64,000 nt of DNA from Myxococcus dinghuensis (GTDB lineage Bacteria > Myxococcota > Myxococcia > Myxococcales > Myxococcaceae). This document shows, one piece after another, positions 50,137 to 58,461 of the stretch. Both the position numbers and the translations under genes were made by a program. Each line of letters opens with the position of its first letter. The first letter of the stretch is position 1. The notes under the pieces are model-generated. The model worked only from the letters and a program-made list of their open reading frames with translations, was not told the DNA's origin and did not search any database. The stretch covers positions 62,001 through 126,000 of the forward strand of contig NZ_JAKCFB010000023.1 in assembly GCF_024198235.1 (NCBI RefSeq), written 5' to 3'.

Positions 50137-52830
50137 ATGCCGGCCTCGCCACCCTGCTTCAGCGTCGTCGTGTCCTGCTTCGACCAGGGCACCTTCCTCG
50201 CCGCGTGCCTGCGCAGCCTCCGCGCCCAGACGCTGAAGCCCCTGGAGGTCCTCGTCGTCGACGACGGCTCCACCGACGCGTTCACCCTGCGCGCGCTGGA
50301 GGAGCAGTGCGTGGACGGCGTGCGCCTGCTGCGACAGGAGCACCGGGGCCTCGCGGGCGCGCGCGACGCGGGCCTCCTCGCGCCCGGAGGCGAGTGGGTG
50401 GTGACGCTGTCCACGCTGGACCTGCTCCCACCGGACGCGCTGGAGCGCTACGCCCACGCCATCGACGGCGCGCCCGACGTGGACGTGTGGCTGGCGGACG
50501 CGGAGTTCCTGGGCCTGGAGATGGGTCCGCGGCGACGCCCTCGCTTCAACCCGTGGCGGCTGTTGTGGGAGCCCCCGGAGCACGACGGCGCCGCGGTGCG
50601 CCGCGCCGTGTTCGAGGCGGGCCTGGGCGGGGCCTGGGAGCCGCTCATCCGCGCGTGCGTGGCGCACGGCTTCACGGTGAGGGACCTGGAGGCCACCGCC
50701 CTGTGCCACCGCGTGTGGGGCCATGACCGGCACGACGCCCGGCGGGCCCGCGCGGCGCTGGCGGAGACGCTCCAACGCGAGCACCCCGTCTTCCAGGACG
50801 CGGAGGCCCTGACCCGCCTGAAGCGCCAGCACGCGCCCTACCTGGGCGTGGCGACGCGGACCCAGGACCTGGCGCACGCGCTGGAGGACCAGCGCTTCCA
50901 GGACTTCCGCGTGGTGGACGACGCGGGACGGGCCCTGGGCGAGGAGGGCCTGTCCGTGTTCCACGACGTGCCCTGCGCCCGGGTGCTGGTGAGCCTGGAC
51001 GACGCGGCGCTGGCGCGGGCGGCCCGCGAGGATGGCTTCCTGCTGGAGAAGCTGGCGCGCACGCTCCACCACCATCCGGCGGCGCTGGTCTGGCTGGTGA
51101 CGACGTCCGACCCGGCGTGGCCCGGCGCGCGGCTCACCGGCGACGCGGCGCTCGCGCGGTCCGTGCGCTGCGTGGGCGTCTGCGTGTCCCCCCAGGTCCT
51201 GGCGTCCGCGCCCACCCTCCCCCGCCACGCAGACCAGCCGCTCGCGGACCTGGTGCGGCACGTGGAGCGGCTGGCGCCACGGGCCACCCTCACGCGGGTG
51301 GTGGGCACCCACGCCCCGACTCCGGACGACGACGTGGACCTGCTCCCGTCCGAGCCCTTCCCGCGGCCGACGGCGACGACGTCCGCCGCCGCGGCCTCCT
51401 CGAACGCCGAGCGTCAGGCGCACCTGCTGCTGGGCATGCGGCTGTTGGGCAAGAGCGCGGCGCGGCTGACCCAGGCCACGCTGAGCCCCGACATCCACTC
51501 GAGGCTGCGACACTCGCGCCTGGGCGACGCGCTGCGCGAGCGGCTGGCGGAAGGCACGCGCCCCGCACCGCTGCGCTCCCCTTCCGAACAGGGCCCCTCC
51601 TGGCCGGGGCCCCTCTCCGAGGAGGAGCTGGAGGAGCCGCGCGCCGAGGAGCTGCGCCGGTGGGCATTCCAGCAGCCCCCGCGCTTCGCGCCCGCGCTCC
51701 CGCCGGAGGCCGACGCGGTGCTCGTCATCCTCCCGTCGCTGGCGAGCGACCCCGTGGGCCGGTCCCGCGCGCGGCTCGTGCGAGCGCTGGCGCGGACGGA
51801 GCCACGCAGGCGGCTGCACGTGCTCGTCACCCGCGAGGAGGGCGAGGGCGACGCGCTGGCGCCGGAGCTGCTGCCGCACGTGGCGAGCGCCTGGTGCCTG
51901 CCGTCGCTCACCGCCCACCCCACGCCGGACGACGTGGCCCGGCTGGCCTCGCTGCTGGGCGTGGGCGCGGTGCTCATCGCCGACAGCCGCATCGGCTACG
52001 ACGCGATTCCCGCCCTGCGCAAGCTGCCGCGCCGGCTGCGGCTCGTCGCGCAGTCGCACGGCCTCCAGGACCCCCGGACACGAGGCGGCCCCGTGTCGCC
52101 GTGCGCGCACGCGGCCGGGCACTTCAACAACCTGCTGGACGCGTACGCCGTCACCACGCGGCTCACCGCCGAGCAGTTGGCGCGCGACTTCTACGTGTCC
52201 GAGTCCAAGCTCCACGTGGTGCCCCCCGTGGTGGAGGCCCCGCGCGTGGGCATCCGGCGCGCCGCGGCGTCGGGCTCGGCGCCGCGCCTGCTCTGGTACA
52301 CGCCGACGGTCGACGACGGCGCGCTCGCGCTCCTCCAGGAGCTGCTGCGGCTGTGGCACCACCGCCACCCGGACGAGGGCCCGCGCTTCACCCTCGTCAC
52401 GCCCGAGGAGGAGCGGAGCGGGGTGCTCCCCGCGCCCGGGTCGAAGCGGATGGTGGAGCGGGTGTCGTGGCGGACGGAGAGCCCGGAGGCGTGGGCGTCG
52501 CTCCTGCGGGACACGGACGGCCTCGTCCTCCCCACGCCCCCGCCGGAGCAGGGGCTGCTGGTGCTGGAGGCGCTGGCCCGGGGCGTGCCCGTCATCGCCT
52601 CGTCCCAGGGGCCGGGCATGTCGCCGGAGCTGACGGCCCGGCTGGCCTGGGTGCTGGAGAACCCCGCCCGCGCCGTCGACTACGTCCGGGCGCTGGAGTA
52701 CCTGATGGATGTCCGGGAGACCCCGCGCGTGGAGGCCGAGGGGGCACGCGCGCCCTCCACGGAATGGGCGCCCGCGACGCGTCAACTGCTGGACCTGTTG
52801 ACGCCGACGACCCTCCAATCGATGCGCTAG
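50137..52830 (+). CDS. Two-domain glycosyltransferase homolog, catalytically degenerate paralog
   Basis: An 897-residue protein: N-terminal GT-A (family 2-like) and C-terminal GT-B (family 4-like) domains joined by a ~400-residue middle. It is a full-length paralog of the next gene, but catalytic motifs have changed. The GT2 Asp motif is LSTLD (91-95) where the paralog has LDADD, and the catalytic ED of YEDWEF reads AWEPLI here. In the GT-B half the donor-binding LGRLAEEKDP is replaced by WYTPTVDDGAL. The nucleotide-binding VVDDGSTDAF near the N-terminus is kept. It may be a pseudoenzyme acting as scaffold, or acts with altered chemistry. It is 36 bp upstream of the intact paralog. Confidence 0.88.
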   Translation: MPASPPCFSVVVSCFDQGTFLAACLRSLRAQTLKPLEVLVVDDGSTDAFTLRALEEQCVDGVRLLRQEHRGLAGARDAGLLAPGGEWVVTLSTLDLLPPDALERYAHAIDGAPDVDVWLADAEFLGLEMGPRRRPRFNPWRLLWEPPEHDGAAVRRAVFEAGLGGAWEPLIRACVAHGFTVRDLEATALCHRVWGHDRHDARRARAALAETLQREHPVFQDAEALTRLKRQHAPYLGVATRTQDLAHALEDQRFQDFRVVDDAGRALGEEGLSVFHDVPCARVLVSLDDAALARAAREDGFLLEKLARTLHHHPAALVWLVTTSDPAWPGARLTGDAALARSVRCVGVCVSPQVLASAPTLPRHADQPLADLVRHVERLAPRATLTRVVGTHAPTPDDDVDLLPSEPFPRPTATTSAAAASSNAERQAHLLLGMRLLGKSAARLTQATLSPDIHSRLRHSRLGDALRERLAEGTRPAPLRSPSEQGPSWPGPLSEEELEEPRAEELRRWAFQQPPRFAPALPPEADAVLVILPSLASDPVGRSRARLVRALARTEPRRRLHVLVTREEGEGDALAPELLPHVASAWCLPSLTAHPTPDDVARLASLLGVGAVLIADSRIGYDAIPALRKLPRRLRLVAQSHGLQDPRTRGGPVSPCAHAAGHFNNLLDAYAVTTRLTAEQLARDFYVSESKLHVVPPVVEAPRVGIRRAAASGSAPRLLWYTPTVDDGALALLQELLRLWHHRHPDEGPRFTLVTPEEERSGVLPAPGSKRMVERVSWRTESPEAWASLLRDTDGLVLPTPPPEQGLLVLEALARGVPVIASSQGPGMSPELTARLAWVLENPARAVDYVRALEYLMDVRETPRVEAEGARAPSTEWAPATRQLLDLLTPTTLQSMR

Positions 52831-52866
52831 CGCGCCGTCTCCCTCGAGCGGAAAGCCACACGAGTC

Positions 52867-55689
52867 ATGACCGTGAAACCCATCCAGGACGCCCCCCAGG
52901 GTCCGGGGGGCCGTGAAGGGCCCGCCGCCGCGGCGCCCCGCATCAGCGTCGTCATCCCCTGCTTCAACCAGGGCGCCTTCCTGGCCGAGTGCCTGTCGAG
53001 CCTGCGCGCCCAGACGCTCGCCCCGCACGAAGTCATCGTCGTGGACGACGGCTCCACGGACGCGTTCTCCGTGCGGCGGATGCAGGAGCTGTGCGTGGAC
53101 GGGGTGCGGCTCATCCGCCAGGAGAACCGCGGCCTGTCCGGCGCGCGCAACACCGGCATCCGCGCCGCCACCGGCGACTGGCTCCTCCCGCTGGACGCGG
53201 ACGACATGCTGATGCCGGAGGCGGTGGCCACCTATACGCGGGCCATCCTCGGCTCGCCGGAGGTGGATGTCTGGTACCCGGACCTCACCCACTTCGGCCA
53301 CGAGGACCTGCTCTGGGAGCCCCCGCCCTTCAACCCGTGGCGGATGCTCTGGGGCAACGACCTCATCTGCAGCTCCGCCATCCGGCGGACCGTCTTCGAC
53401 GGGGGCGTCTTCTACAACGAGCGGATGCGGCAGGGGTACGAGGACTGGGAGTTCTTCCTGCACGCGTGCGTGGAGCGGGGACACGTGGCGCGCCCCCTGG
53501 AGCGCGTCGTCTTCCGCTACCGCCGCTGGGGCCACAGCATGGTGGCGGAGTCGAACGCCCGGCGCGCGCAAATCATCGAGCAGCTCCACCACGAGCGCGC
53601 CGCCCTCTACGACGACGCGGAGCGGCTCACCCAGCTCAAGCGCCGCCACGACCCCTACCTGGCCATCGCCGCCACCAGCCCGCGGCTGCGCCCGGCGCTG
53701 GAGCGGCAGACGCTGCGCGACTTCCAGGTGGTGGACGAGTCCGACCGCGTCTGTCGCGAGGGAGGCTTCGCCGCCTTCCAGCGTCCGGGCCCGGACTTCG
53801 CGCGGATGCTGGTGAGCGTGGACGACGAGGCGCTCGGCGCGGCGCTCGGTGCGGACGTCTTCCTGCTGGAGAAGCTGGCGCGGGTGCTGGAGGACGGGCG
53901 CCCGCCGCTCGTGTGGCTGCTCACCGCGGACGCCGGCGAGGCGTACCCGGGCTTCCTCGCCAGGGAGCACGAGGTCCGCGACACGGGCATGCGCTGCGTG
54001 GGCTTCGCGGTGGATCCGCTGCGCCTGCTGGAGGGCCCGCCCCTGTCGCGCACCGACGACGGGTTGCTCGAGGACCTGGATTGGGCCCTGCGCCAGCAGG
54101 CCCCCGGCGGCATCCGCTACCTGGTGGTGGGCCCCACCCGCGAGGTGGGCGAGGGCGAGCCTTGTCCCCTGCCGCCGGAGCCGGTCCACGGGCGCGCGCA
54201 CGGCGCCCCCGCGCTCACCGAGCGCAAGCGCATGCTGCGCGAGAGCTTCTCGCTGATGGGCCGGGGCGCCAGCAAGCTCCTGCGCGGGGCCATCGGCGTG
54301 GACGCGCACGACAAGCTGCTGTCGTCCTCCTCCGCGCGGCGGCTGCGCGCCCAGTGGCTGGGAGAGGCCGCGCCGCCCTCCGCCTCCGCGTGGAGACGGT
54401 CCCCCCTGGATTCGCGGGGCACGCGCGAGGGCCCCTTCGCCCCCTGGCGCCTGCGGGTCTCGCGGCACCGCAACTCCCTCTACCGCGGGCTCCACCAGGG
54501 GCCCCGCTTCGAGGAGACCCCGCTGGCGGGGACGAACGCGCCCGCGCTGCTCATCCTGGTGTCGTGGCTCATCCACGGCGGCGTCGAGCGCGCGGTGGTG
54601 GACCTGCTCCAGGGGCTGCGCCGCATCGCGCCCCGGCAGCGGCGCTACGTCGTCGCCACCATCAGCGACGCGCGCTCCGTGCCCATGGCGTGGGCGAACG
54701 AGGTGCTCGCGTGCGTGGACGGCGTGTTCAGCGTGGACGGCCGGCCCCCGCGCGACGCGAGCGGCTTCGTCTCGGAGCTGGTGGAGCGGCTGGACGTGGG
54801 CGCCATCCTGGTGGCCAACAGCAAGGAGGGCTTCGACGCGATGCCGCTCCTGCGCGAGCGGCACCCGGCGCTGCGCCTCATCTCCCAGGCCCACACCTTC
54901 CCGTGGGACCCCATCAAGGGCGAGTGGTTCGGCCACTGCCCCTACTCCGCGCAGCGCTACGACGACTTCATCGACGCCTACGCCTGCATCAGCCGGGAGA
55001 CGATGACGCGCTTCACCGAGGAGGTCTTCGTCTCCCCCACCAAGCTGCGGCTCGTGCCGCTGGGCGTGGACACGGAGCGCTTCGGCGCCGCCCACCGCCC
55101 CCGGTTCACTCCCGGCGCGCGCCCGCGGGTGCTGTGGCTGGGACGGCTGGCGGAGGAGAAGGACCCGCTCATGTGCCTGCGCGTGGCCCGGCTCTGGAAG
55201 GAGCGGCACGGCGCGGACACGCTGGGCTTCCACCTGGTGGGCAGCGGCCCGGAGGAGCCCGCGCTGCGCGCCTTCATCGCCGAACACCAGCTCGCCAACG
55301 TGGTGACGCTCCAGGCGGCGGTGAACGACCCGGTGCCCCAGTACCGGGCCGCCGACTGCTTGATGATGACGTCGCGCTACGAGGGCATCCCGCTCGTCGT
55401 CTACGAGGCCATGGCCGCGGGCCTCCCCGTGGTGGCCTCCGTCCCGAACACGTCCATCCCCGACGTGCTGCCCGCGGAGCTGGGCTGGCACATCCACCGG
55501 CAGTCCGAGGCCGCCGACTACGTGGCCGCGCTGGAGCAGATGCTCGCCGACCCCGAGCAGGTCCGCGTCCGCGCCGACCGGATGCGCCAGGCCAGCACCT
55601 ACTACGGCCGCGAGCGCTACGCCCGCGAGACGCTGGAGCTGCTCTTCCCGGAGCCCCAGCGCCAGCCGCTGCGCCGCGCGGCGCCCTGA
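52867..55689 (+). CDS. Bifunctional glycosyltransferase (GT2 + GT4)
   Basis: A 940-residue protein. N-terminal GT2: SVVIPCFNQGAFLAECL, VVDDGSTDAF, the metal-binding LDADD at 109-113, and YEDWEFFLHACVERG with the likely catalytic base. The C-terminal GT4 domain (~570-930) begins LILVSWLIHGGVERAVVDLL and has LWLGRLAEEKDPLMCLRVA (nucleotide-sugar binding Arg/Lys) and SRYEGIPLVVYEAMAAGLPVVAS (E-x7-E). All key motifs appear intact, so it could add two sugars in succession to a surface glycan, capsule or O-antigen. It follows the degenerate paralog closely and they were probably duplicated together. Confidence 0.93.
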   Translation: MTVKPIQDAPQGPGGREGPAAAAPRISVVIPCFNQGAFLAECLSSLRAQTLAPHEVIVVDDGSTDAFSVRRMQELCVDGVRLIRQENRGLSGARNTGIRAATGDWLLPLDADDMLMPEAVATYTRAILGSPEVDVWYPDLTHFGHEDLLWEPPPFNPWRMLWGNDLICSSAIRRTVFDGGVFYNERMRQGYEDWEFFLHACVERGHVARPLERVVFRYRRWGHSMVAESNARRAQIIEQLHHERAALYDDAERLTQLKRRHDPYLAIAATSPRLRPALERQTLRDFQVVDESDRVCREGGFAAFQRPGPDFARMLVSVDDEALGAALGADVFLLEKLARVLEDGRPPLVWLLTADAGEAYPGFLAREHEVRDTGMRCVGFAVDPLRLLEGPPLSRTDDGLLEDLDWALRQQAPGGIRYLVVGPTREVGEGEPCPLPPEPVHGRAHGAPALTERKRMLRESFSLMGRGASKLLRGAIGVDAHDKLLSSSSARRLRAQWLGEAAPPSASAWRRSPLDSRGTREGPFAPWRLRVSRHRNSLYRGLHQGPRFEETPLAGTNAPALLILVSWLIHGGVERAVVDLLQGLRRIAPRQRRYVVATISDARSVPMAWANEVLACVDGVFSVDGRPPRDASGFVSELVERLDVGAILVANSKEGFDAMPLLRERHPALRLISQAHTFPWDPIKGEWFGHCPYSAQRYDDFIDAYACISRETMTRFTEEVFVSPTKLRLVPLGVDTERFGAAHRPRFTPGARPRVLWLGRLAEEKDPLMCLRVARLWKERHGADTLGFHLVGSGPEEPALRAFIAEHQLANVVTLQAAVNDPVPQYRAADCLMMTSRYEGIPLVVYEAMAAGLPVVASVPNTSIPDVLPAELGWHIHRQSEAADYVAALEQMLADPEQVRVRADRMRQASTYYGRERYARETLELLFPEPQRQPLRRAAP

Positions 55690-56026
55690 GCGCCCCCGCG
55701 CCTCAACGGACCGACGAGGGCCTCACCGTCCACAGGCTCAACCCCCGGGGATGGAGCCGGCGGAGGCCGGACCGCCGCCGCGCCCGCACCGGGCACCACA
55801 TCGACGACGACCTCCGCGCCCGACGACCCGCGCGCGCCCAGCGCCAGCGCGGGGAGCGCCCACAGAATCCAATGCACCAGGGGGCCACGTGCCACTCGCT
55901 TCCTTCAGGGGGGTGTGGAAACAGGGACAACCAGTGAATCGGGCGCGCCTGTGCCACAACTGAAGGCCTGGATTCAAGCCCGGTCGTGATTTTTCCGTAC
56001 TGGCCGAATTGGTTGTTTACAATTCC
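55690..56026. other. Intergenic region between convergent genes
   Basis: About 340 bp between the ends of the glycosyltransferase and App1-like genes. No convincing gene. The right end (55985-56030) is unusually AT-rich for this sequence, near the stop of the App1-like gene. No intrinsic terminator with T-run was found. Confidence 0.5.
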
Positions 56027-57166
56027 CTACTCGGCGTCGGGTCCCCGGGGAGGGAGGTCTTCGCGGCGGTGGGCCTCCACTTCGAGGACCTCCTTCCATT
56101 GGATCCACCCGGAGCGGGCGGCGTGGCGGGCGGCGCTGGTCGTGTCGTCCACGGCGAGCAGCTGGCTGCCGGCGGCGCGGATGTCCTCGGCGATGAGGGC
56201 CAGCTCGCGGGCGCGGCGGGGGTGGCCGGGGACGTTGCGGATGTAGACGCACAGCACGCGGCCGGGGAACTCGCGGACGATGGTGCGGTAGTGCTCGGCG
56301 TCCTCCTGTCCGCTGTCGCCGATGAGGATGAAGGGCAGGTGCTCCAGGTTGGTGAGCAGCCCGCGCATCTTCTCCAGCTTGTGGCCGTGGCCGCCGCCGG
56401 GCGCGAAGCCCTGGCTGGACAGGCCCCAGTCGCGCAGCAGCAGGGGCCCGGTGGGAATCTTGTGCAGGGCGAGGAACTCGTCGAGGTGCTCGTAGAGGTT
56501 CCACGGGCTGCTGGACACGTAGAAGATGGGGTTGTCCGCGCCGCCGCCGCTGCCGGCCTGGAGCGCCGCGTAGAAGGCGTCCACGCCCGGGAAGGGCAGG
56601 CGCACGCGGTGCTCGGTGAGGAACAGGGCCCAGGCGCGCTGGAGCAGGTCCGTCACGCCGGTGACGATGACGGTGTCGTCGATGTCGCTGATGACGCCGT
56701 ACTCCGCGTTGGGTCCGGCCACCCGCACCGGGGCCGCCACGCGCGGCACGCCCTCCGGCTCCGGGGACAGCAGCTCCAGCTCCACCATGTGCCAGCCGGA
56801 GCGCACCCCCTCCGGCGGCGCCACCCACAGCTCCAGGAAGCCCTCCTCGTCGGTGGTGCCCTCCCAGCGCTTGTCCCCCCAGCGCACGGCGACGTGGGCG
56901 CCGGGGACTTCACGCGTCATGTACCGCTTGTAGGAGGCGACGGCGCTGCTCAGCAGCGTGTGGCGCCGCTGCTGCGGGAGGATGTTCCGGTCCTCCAGCA
57001 CGCGCGCCTTGATGACGGCCTGCGTGGCCGTGCCATAGCCCCGGTAGGGGAGGATGCGCAGCGGAGGCGCGATGCCCAGCGACCGACGCAACCGCCGGCT
57101 CATCGCGTCGTAGGTGGCGTCGACGCGGACAGCCAGTCGGTAGAAGGAAGGTCGGAGGTCGGACAT
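56027..57166 (-). CDS. App1-like phosphatidate phosphatase (HAD-like)
   Basis: A 379-residue protein. The first ~150 residues are the App1 N-terminal region (RILPYRGYGTATQAVIKARV, VELELLSPEPEG). The catalytic DxDxT motif is EYGVISDIDDTVIVTGVTDL, and the downstream HAD motifs follow: FYVSSSPWNLYEHLDEFL (Ser), GGGHGHKLEKM (Lys) and ILIGDSGQEDAEHY (Asp). In yeast App1 dephosphorylates phosphatidate; in bacteria the substrate is not known. No signal peptide or membrane helix. The ATG at 57166 lacks a strong ribosome-binding site but starts the family homology. It is divergent from the small secreted protein gene. Confidence 0.88.
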   Translation of the reverse strand: MSDLRPSFYRLAVRVDATYDAMSRRLRRSLGIAPPLRILPYRGYGTATQAVIKARVLEDRNILPQQRRHTLLSSAVASYKRYMTREVPGAHVAVRWGDKRWEGTTDEEGFLELWVAPPEGVRSGWHMVELELLSPEPEGVPRVAAPVRVAGPNAEYGVISDIDDTVIVTGVTDLLQRAWALFLTEHRVRLPFPGVDAFYAALQAGSGGGADNPIFYVSSSPWNLYEHLDEFLALHKIPTGPLLLRDWGLSSQGFAPGGGHGHKLEKMRGLLTNLEHLPFILIGDSGQEDAEHYRTIVREFPGRVLCVYIRNVPGHPRRARELALIAEDIRAAGSQLLAVDDTTSAARHAARSGWIQWKEVLEVEAHRREDLPPRGPDAE

Positions 57167-57314
57167 GGCGCGGAGCGTAAGGAGTGGGGGGAAGCGACTG
57201 TAGAAGACTCCAGGCCGTCTGGCGGGGCAAAGCCGCGTGAAAGGCGGCCACGGCCCGCGCAGGCTCGTCTCCCCGTATCCCAGGTGTCGTTCCCTCTCGA
57301 CCCGGAGTCCCGCC

Positions 57315-57749
57315 GTGTCCCGTCGCCATGTCCGCTGGTTGCTGTCCGCCGTCGCGCTGCTCACCGCCTCCGTGGCGGTGTCGCAGGCCACCCCCAGCCT
57401 CACGTTCCAGGGTCCATCCCAGGGCTGGAACGTCTTCGCGTCGTCCAACCCCCTGCCCCATGGGGCCACCGCGAGCGTGGTGTACGACGTGAATCGCCTC
57501 ACGCAGTGCCGGGGCGACATCAACGCCACCACGCCGGGGTGGACGGTGACGGGCCACTACCAGTTCAACGACGGCCCGGTGCAGAGCTTCTGGGTGGCGG
57601 GCTTCTCCTCCACGCCCAACCCGCCCGCGCCCTCGATTCCGCTCACCACGCGCGGTGACCTGGCCGTCTGGTTCGAGAACACCAGCCGCTGGGGATGCCA
57701 GGCGTGGGACTCGAACTTCGGCAACAACTTCCACTTCGACGTGCAGTGA
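57315..57749 (+). CDS. Small secreted protein of unknown function (DUF6209-like?)
   Basis: A 144-residue exported protein. Signal peptide MSRRHVRWLLSAVALLTASVAVSQA from GTG 57315, which has GGAG 7 nt upstream. The mature domain is beta-rich with two Cys (NRLTQCRGDINATTPGWTV; WGCQAWDSNFGNNFHFDVQ at the end) that could form a disulfide, and a long GHYQFNDGPVQSFWVAGF strand. It recalls a family of small myxobacterial secreted proteins that I associate with DUF6209, but this needs a search. Function unknown. It is divergent from the App1-like gene. Confidence 0.75.
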   Translation: MSRRHVRWLLSAVALLTASVAVSQATPSLTFQGPSQGWNVFASSNPLPHGATASVVYDVNRLTQCRGDINATTPGWTVTGHYQFNDGPVQSFWVAGFSSTPNPPAPSIPLTTRGDLAVWFENTSRWGCQAWDSNFGNNFHFDVQ

Positions 57750-57800
57750 CGGAAGGCCGCCGGGGGACATGGCGCGAGGTCCATGCCCTCCCGGCGCTGG

Positions 57801-58316
57801 TCACCGCCGTCCCACCAGCTCCCCACGACCCACGGGGCTGATGCCCCGGGCGAGCAGGTCCCGCGCGGCGAGGACGGACTCGCGACCCTCCGTGCCGTGG
57901 AGGTCGCCGTAGAAGGTGAGCAGCGTGGACGGCTCCACCACGCGCACGCCCTGGACCTCCACGGCAGGCACGCGGCGCACGAACACGTCGAGGAGGACCT
58001 TGCCGTCCGCGTCGTGGCGCGCGTACCGGTGGAAGTGGGTGGACGTGGCGTCGAAGCGCGTCCAGACGCGGTGGAAGCCGCGCGCGATGAGCACCGGGAC
58101 GAGCTCCGGGAAGCGCGGGGGCTCCACGAAGAGGTCCACGTCCTTGTGGTCGTGGAAGCGCTTCAGCTCGACATGGGGTGGGGCCATGAAGTGCCAGGCC
58201 CAGCCTCCGGACACCGTCACCCACGGCGCGAGCGCGCGCACCTCCGCCTCGCCGACGAAGAGGCGCCGCGGGTTCCAGGGCTCGTCGGCCCGCTTCGGGT
58301 TGCGTGGATCTCCCAT
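57801..58316 (-). CDS. Nucleotidyltransferase-fold protein
   Basis: A 171-residue protein. VTVSGGWAWHFMAPPHVELK and HKDVDLFVEPPRFPEL form the GG...DxDL-type signature of minimal nucleotidyltransferases (MNT/AbiEii/aminoglycoside nucleotidyltransferase-like), with Asp residues for metal binding. The C-terminal part has LLDVFVRRVPAVEVQGVRVV, giving the third carboxylate, and GRESVLAARDLLARG. There is no partner gene next to it. The ATG at 58316 starts MGDPRNPKRADEPW; the longer frame adds 43 Arg-rich residues without support. It may modify a nucleic acid or small molecule, or act as a toxin-like enzyme. Confidence 0.75.
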   Translation of the reverse strand: MGDPRNPKRADEPWNPRRLFVGEAEVRALAPWVTVSGGWAWHFMAPPHVELKRFHDHKDVDLFVEPPRFPELVPVLIARGFHRVWTRFDATSTHFHRYARHDADGKVLLDVFVRRVPAVEVQGVRVVEPSTLLTFYGDLHGTEGRESVLAARDLLARGISPVGRGELVGRR

Positions 58317-58461
58317 GACCGTGTCCTCCCGTGCGCGCCCCCGGACGCGGGCGCCGCGAGGGGACTGACAGGCTGGAGAAGGACGGCTTTTCGACACAGG
58401 ACCGTGGACCGGCACTCCTGAAACCATGGCCAGCGAGCGCGCCAATCCCTAGGGTCCCCCC

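Noticed and set aside
47773-55497. A 7.7-kb stop-free minus-strand frame (2574 codons) opposite ppk1 and both glycosyltransferases
   Set aside because: Its product is Arg/His/Gly/Val-rich with no domain, typical of a high-GC antisense frame; the plus-strand genes have full family motifs. It reflects codon bias rather than a gene.
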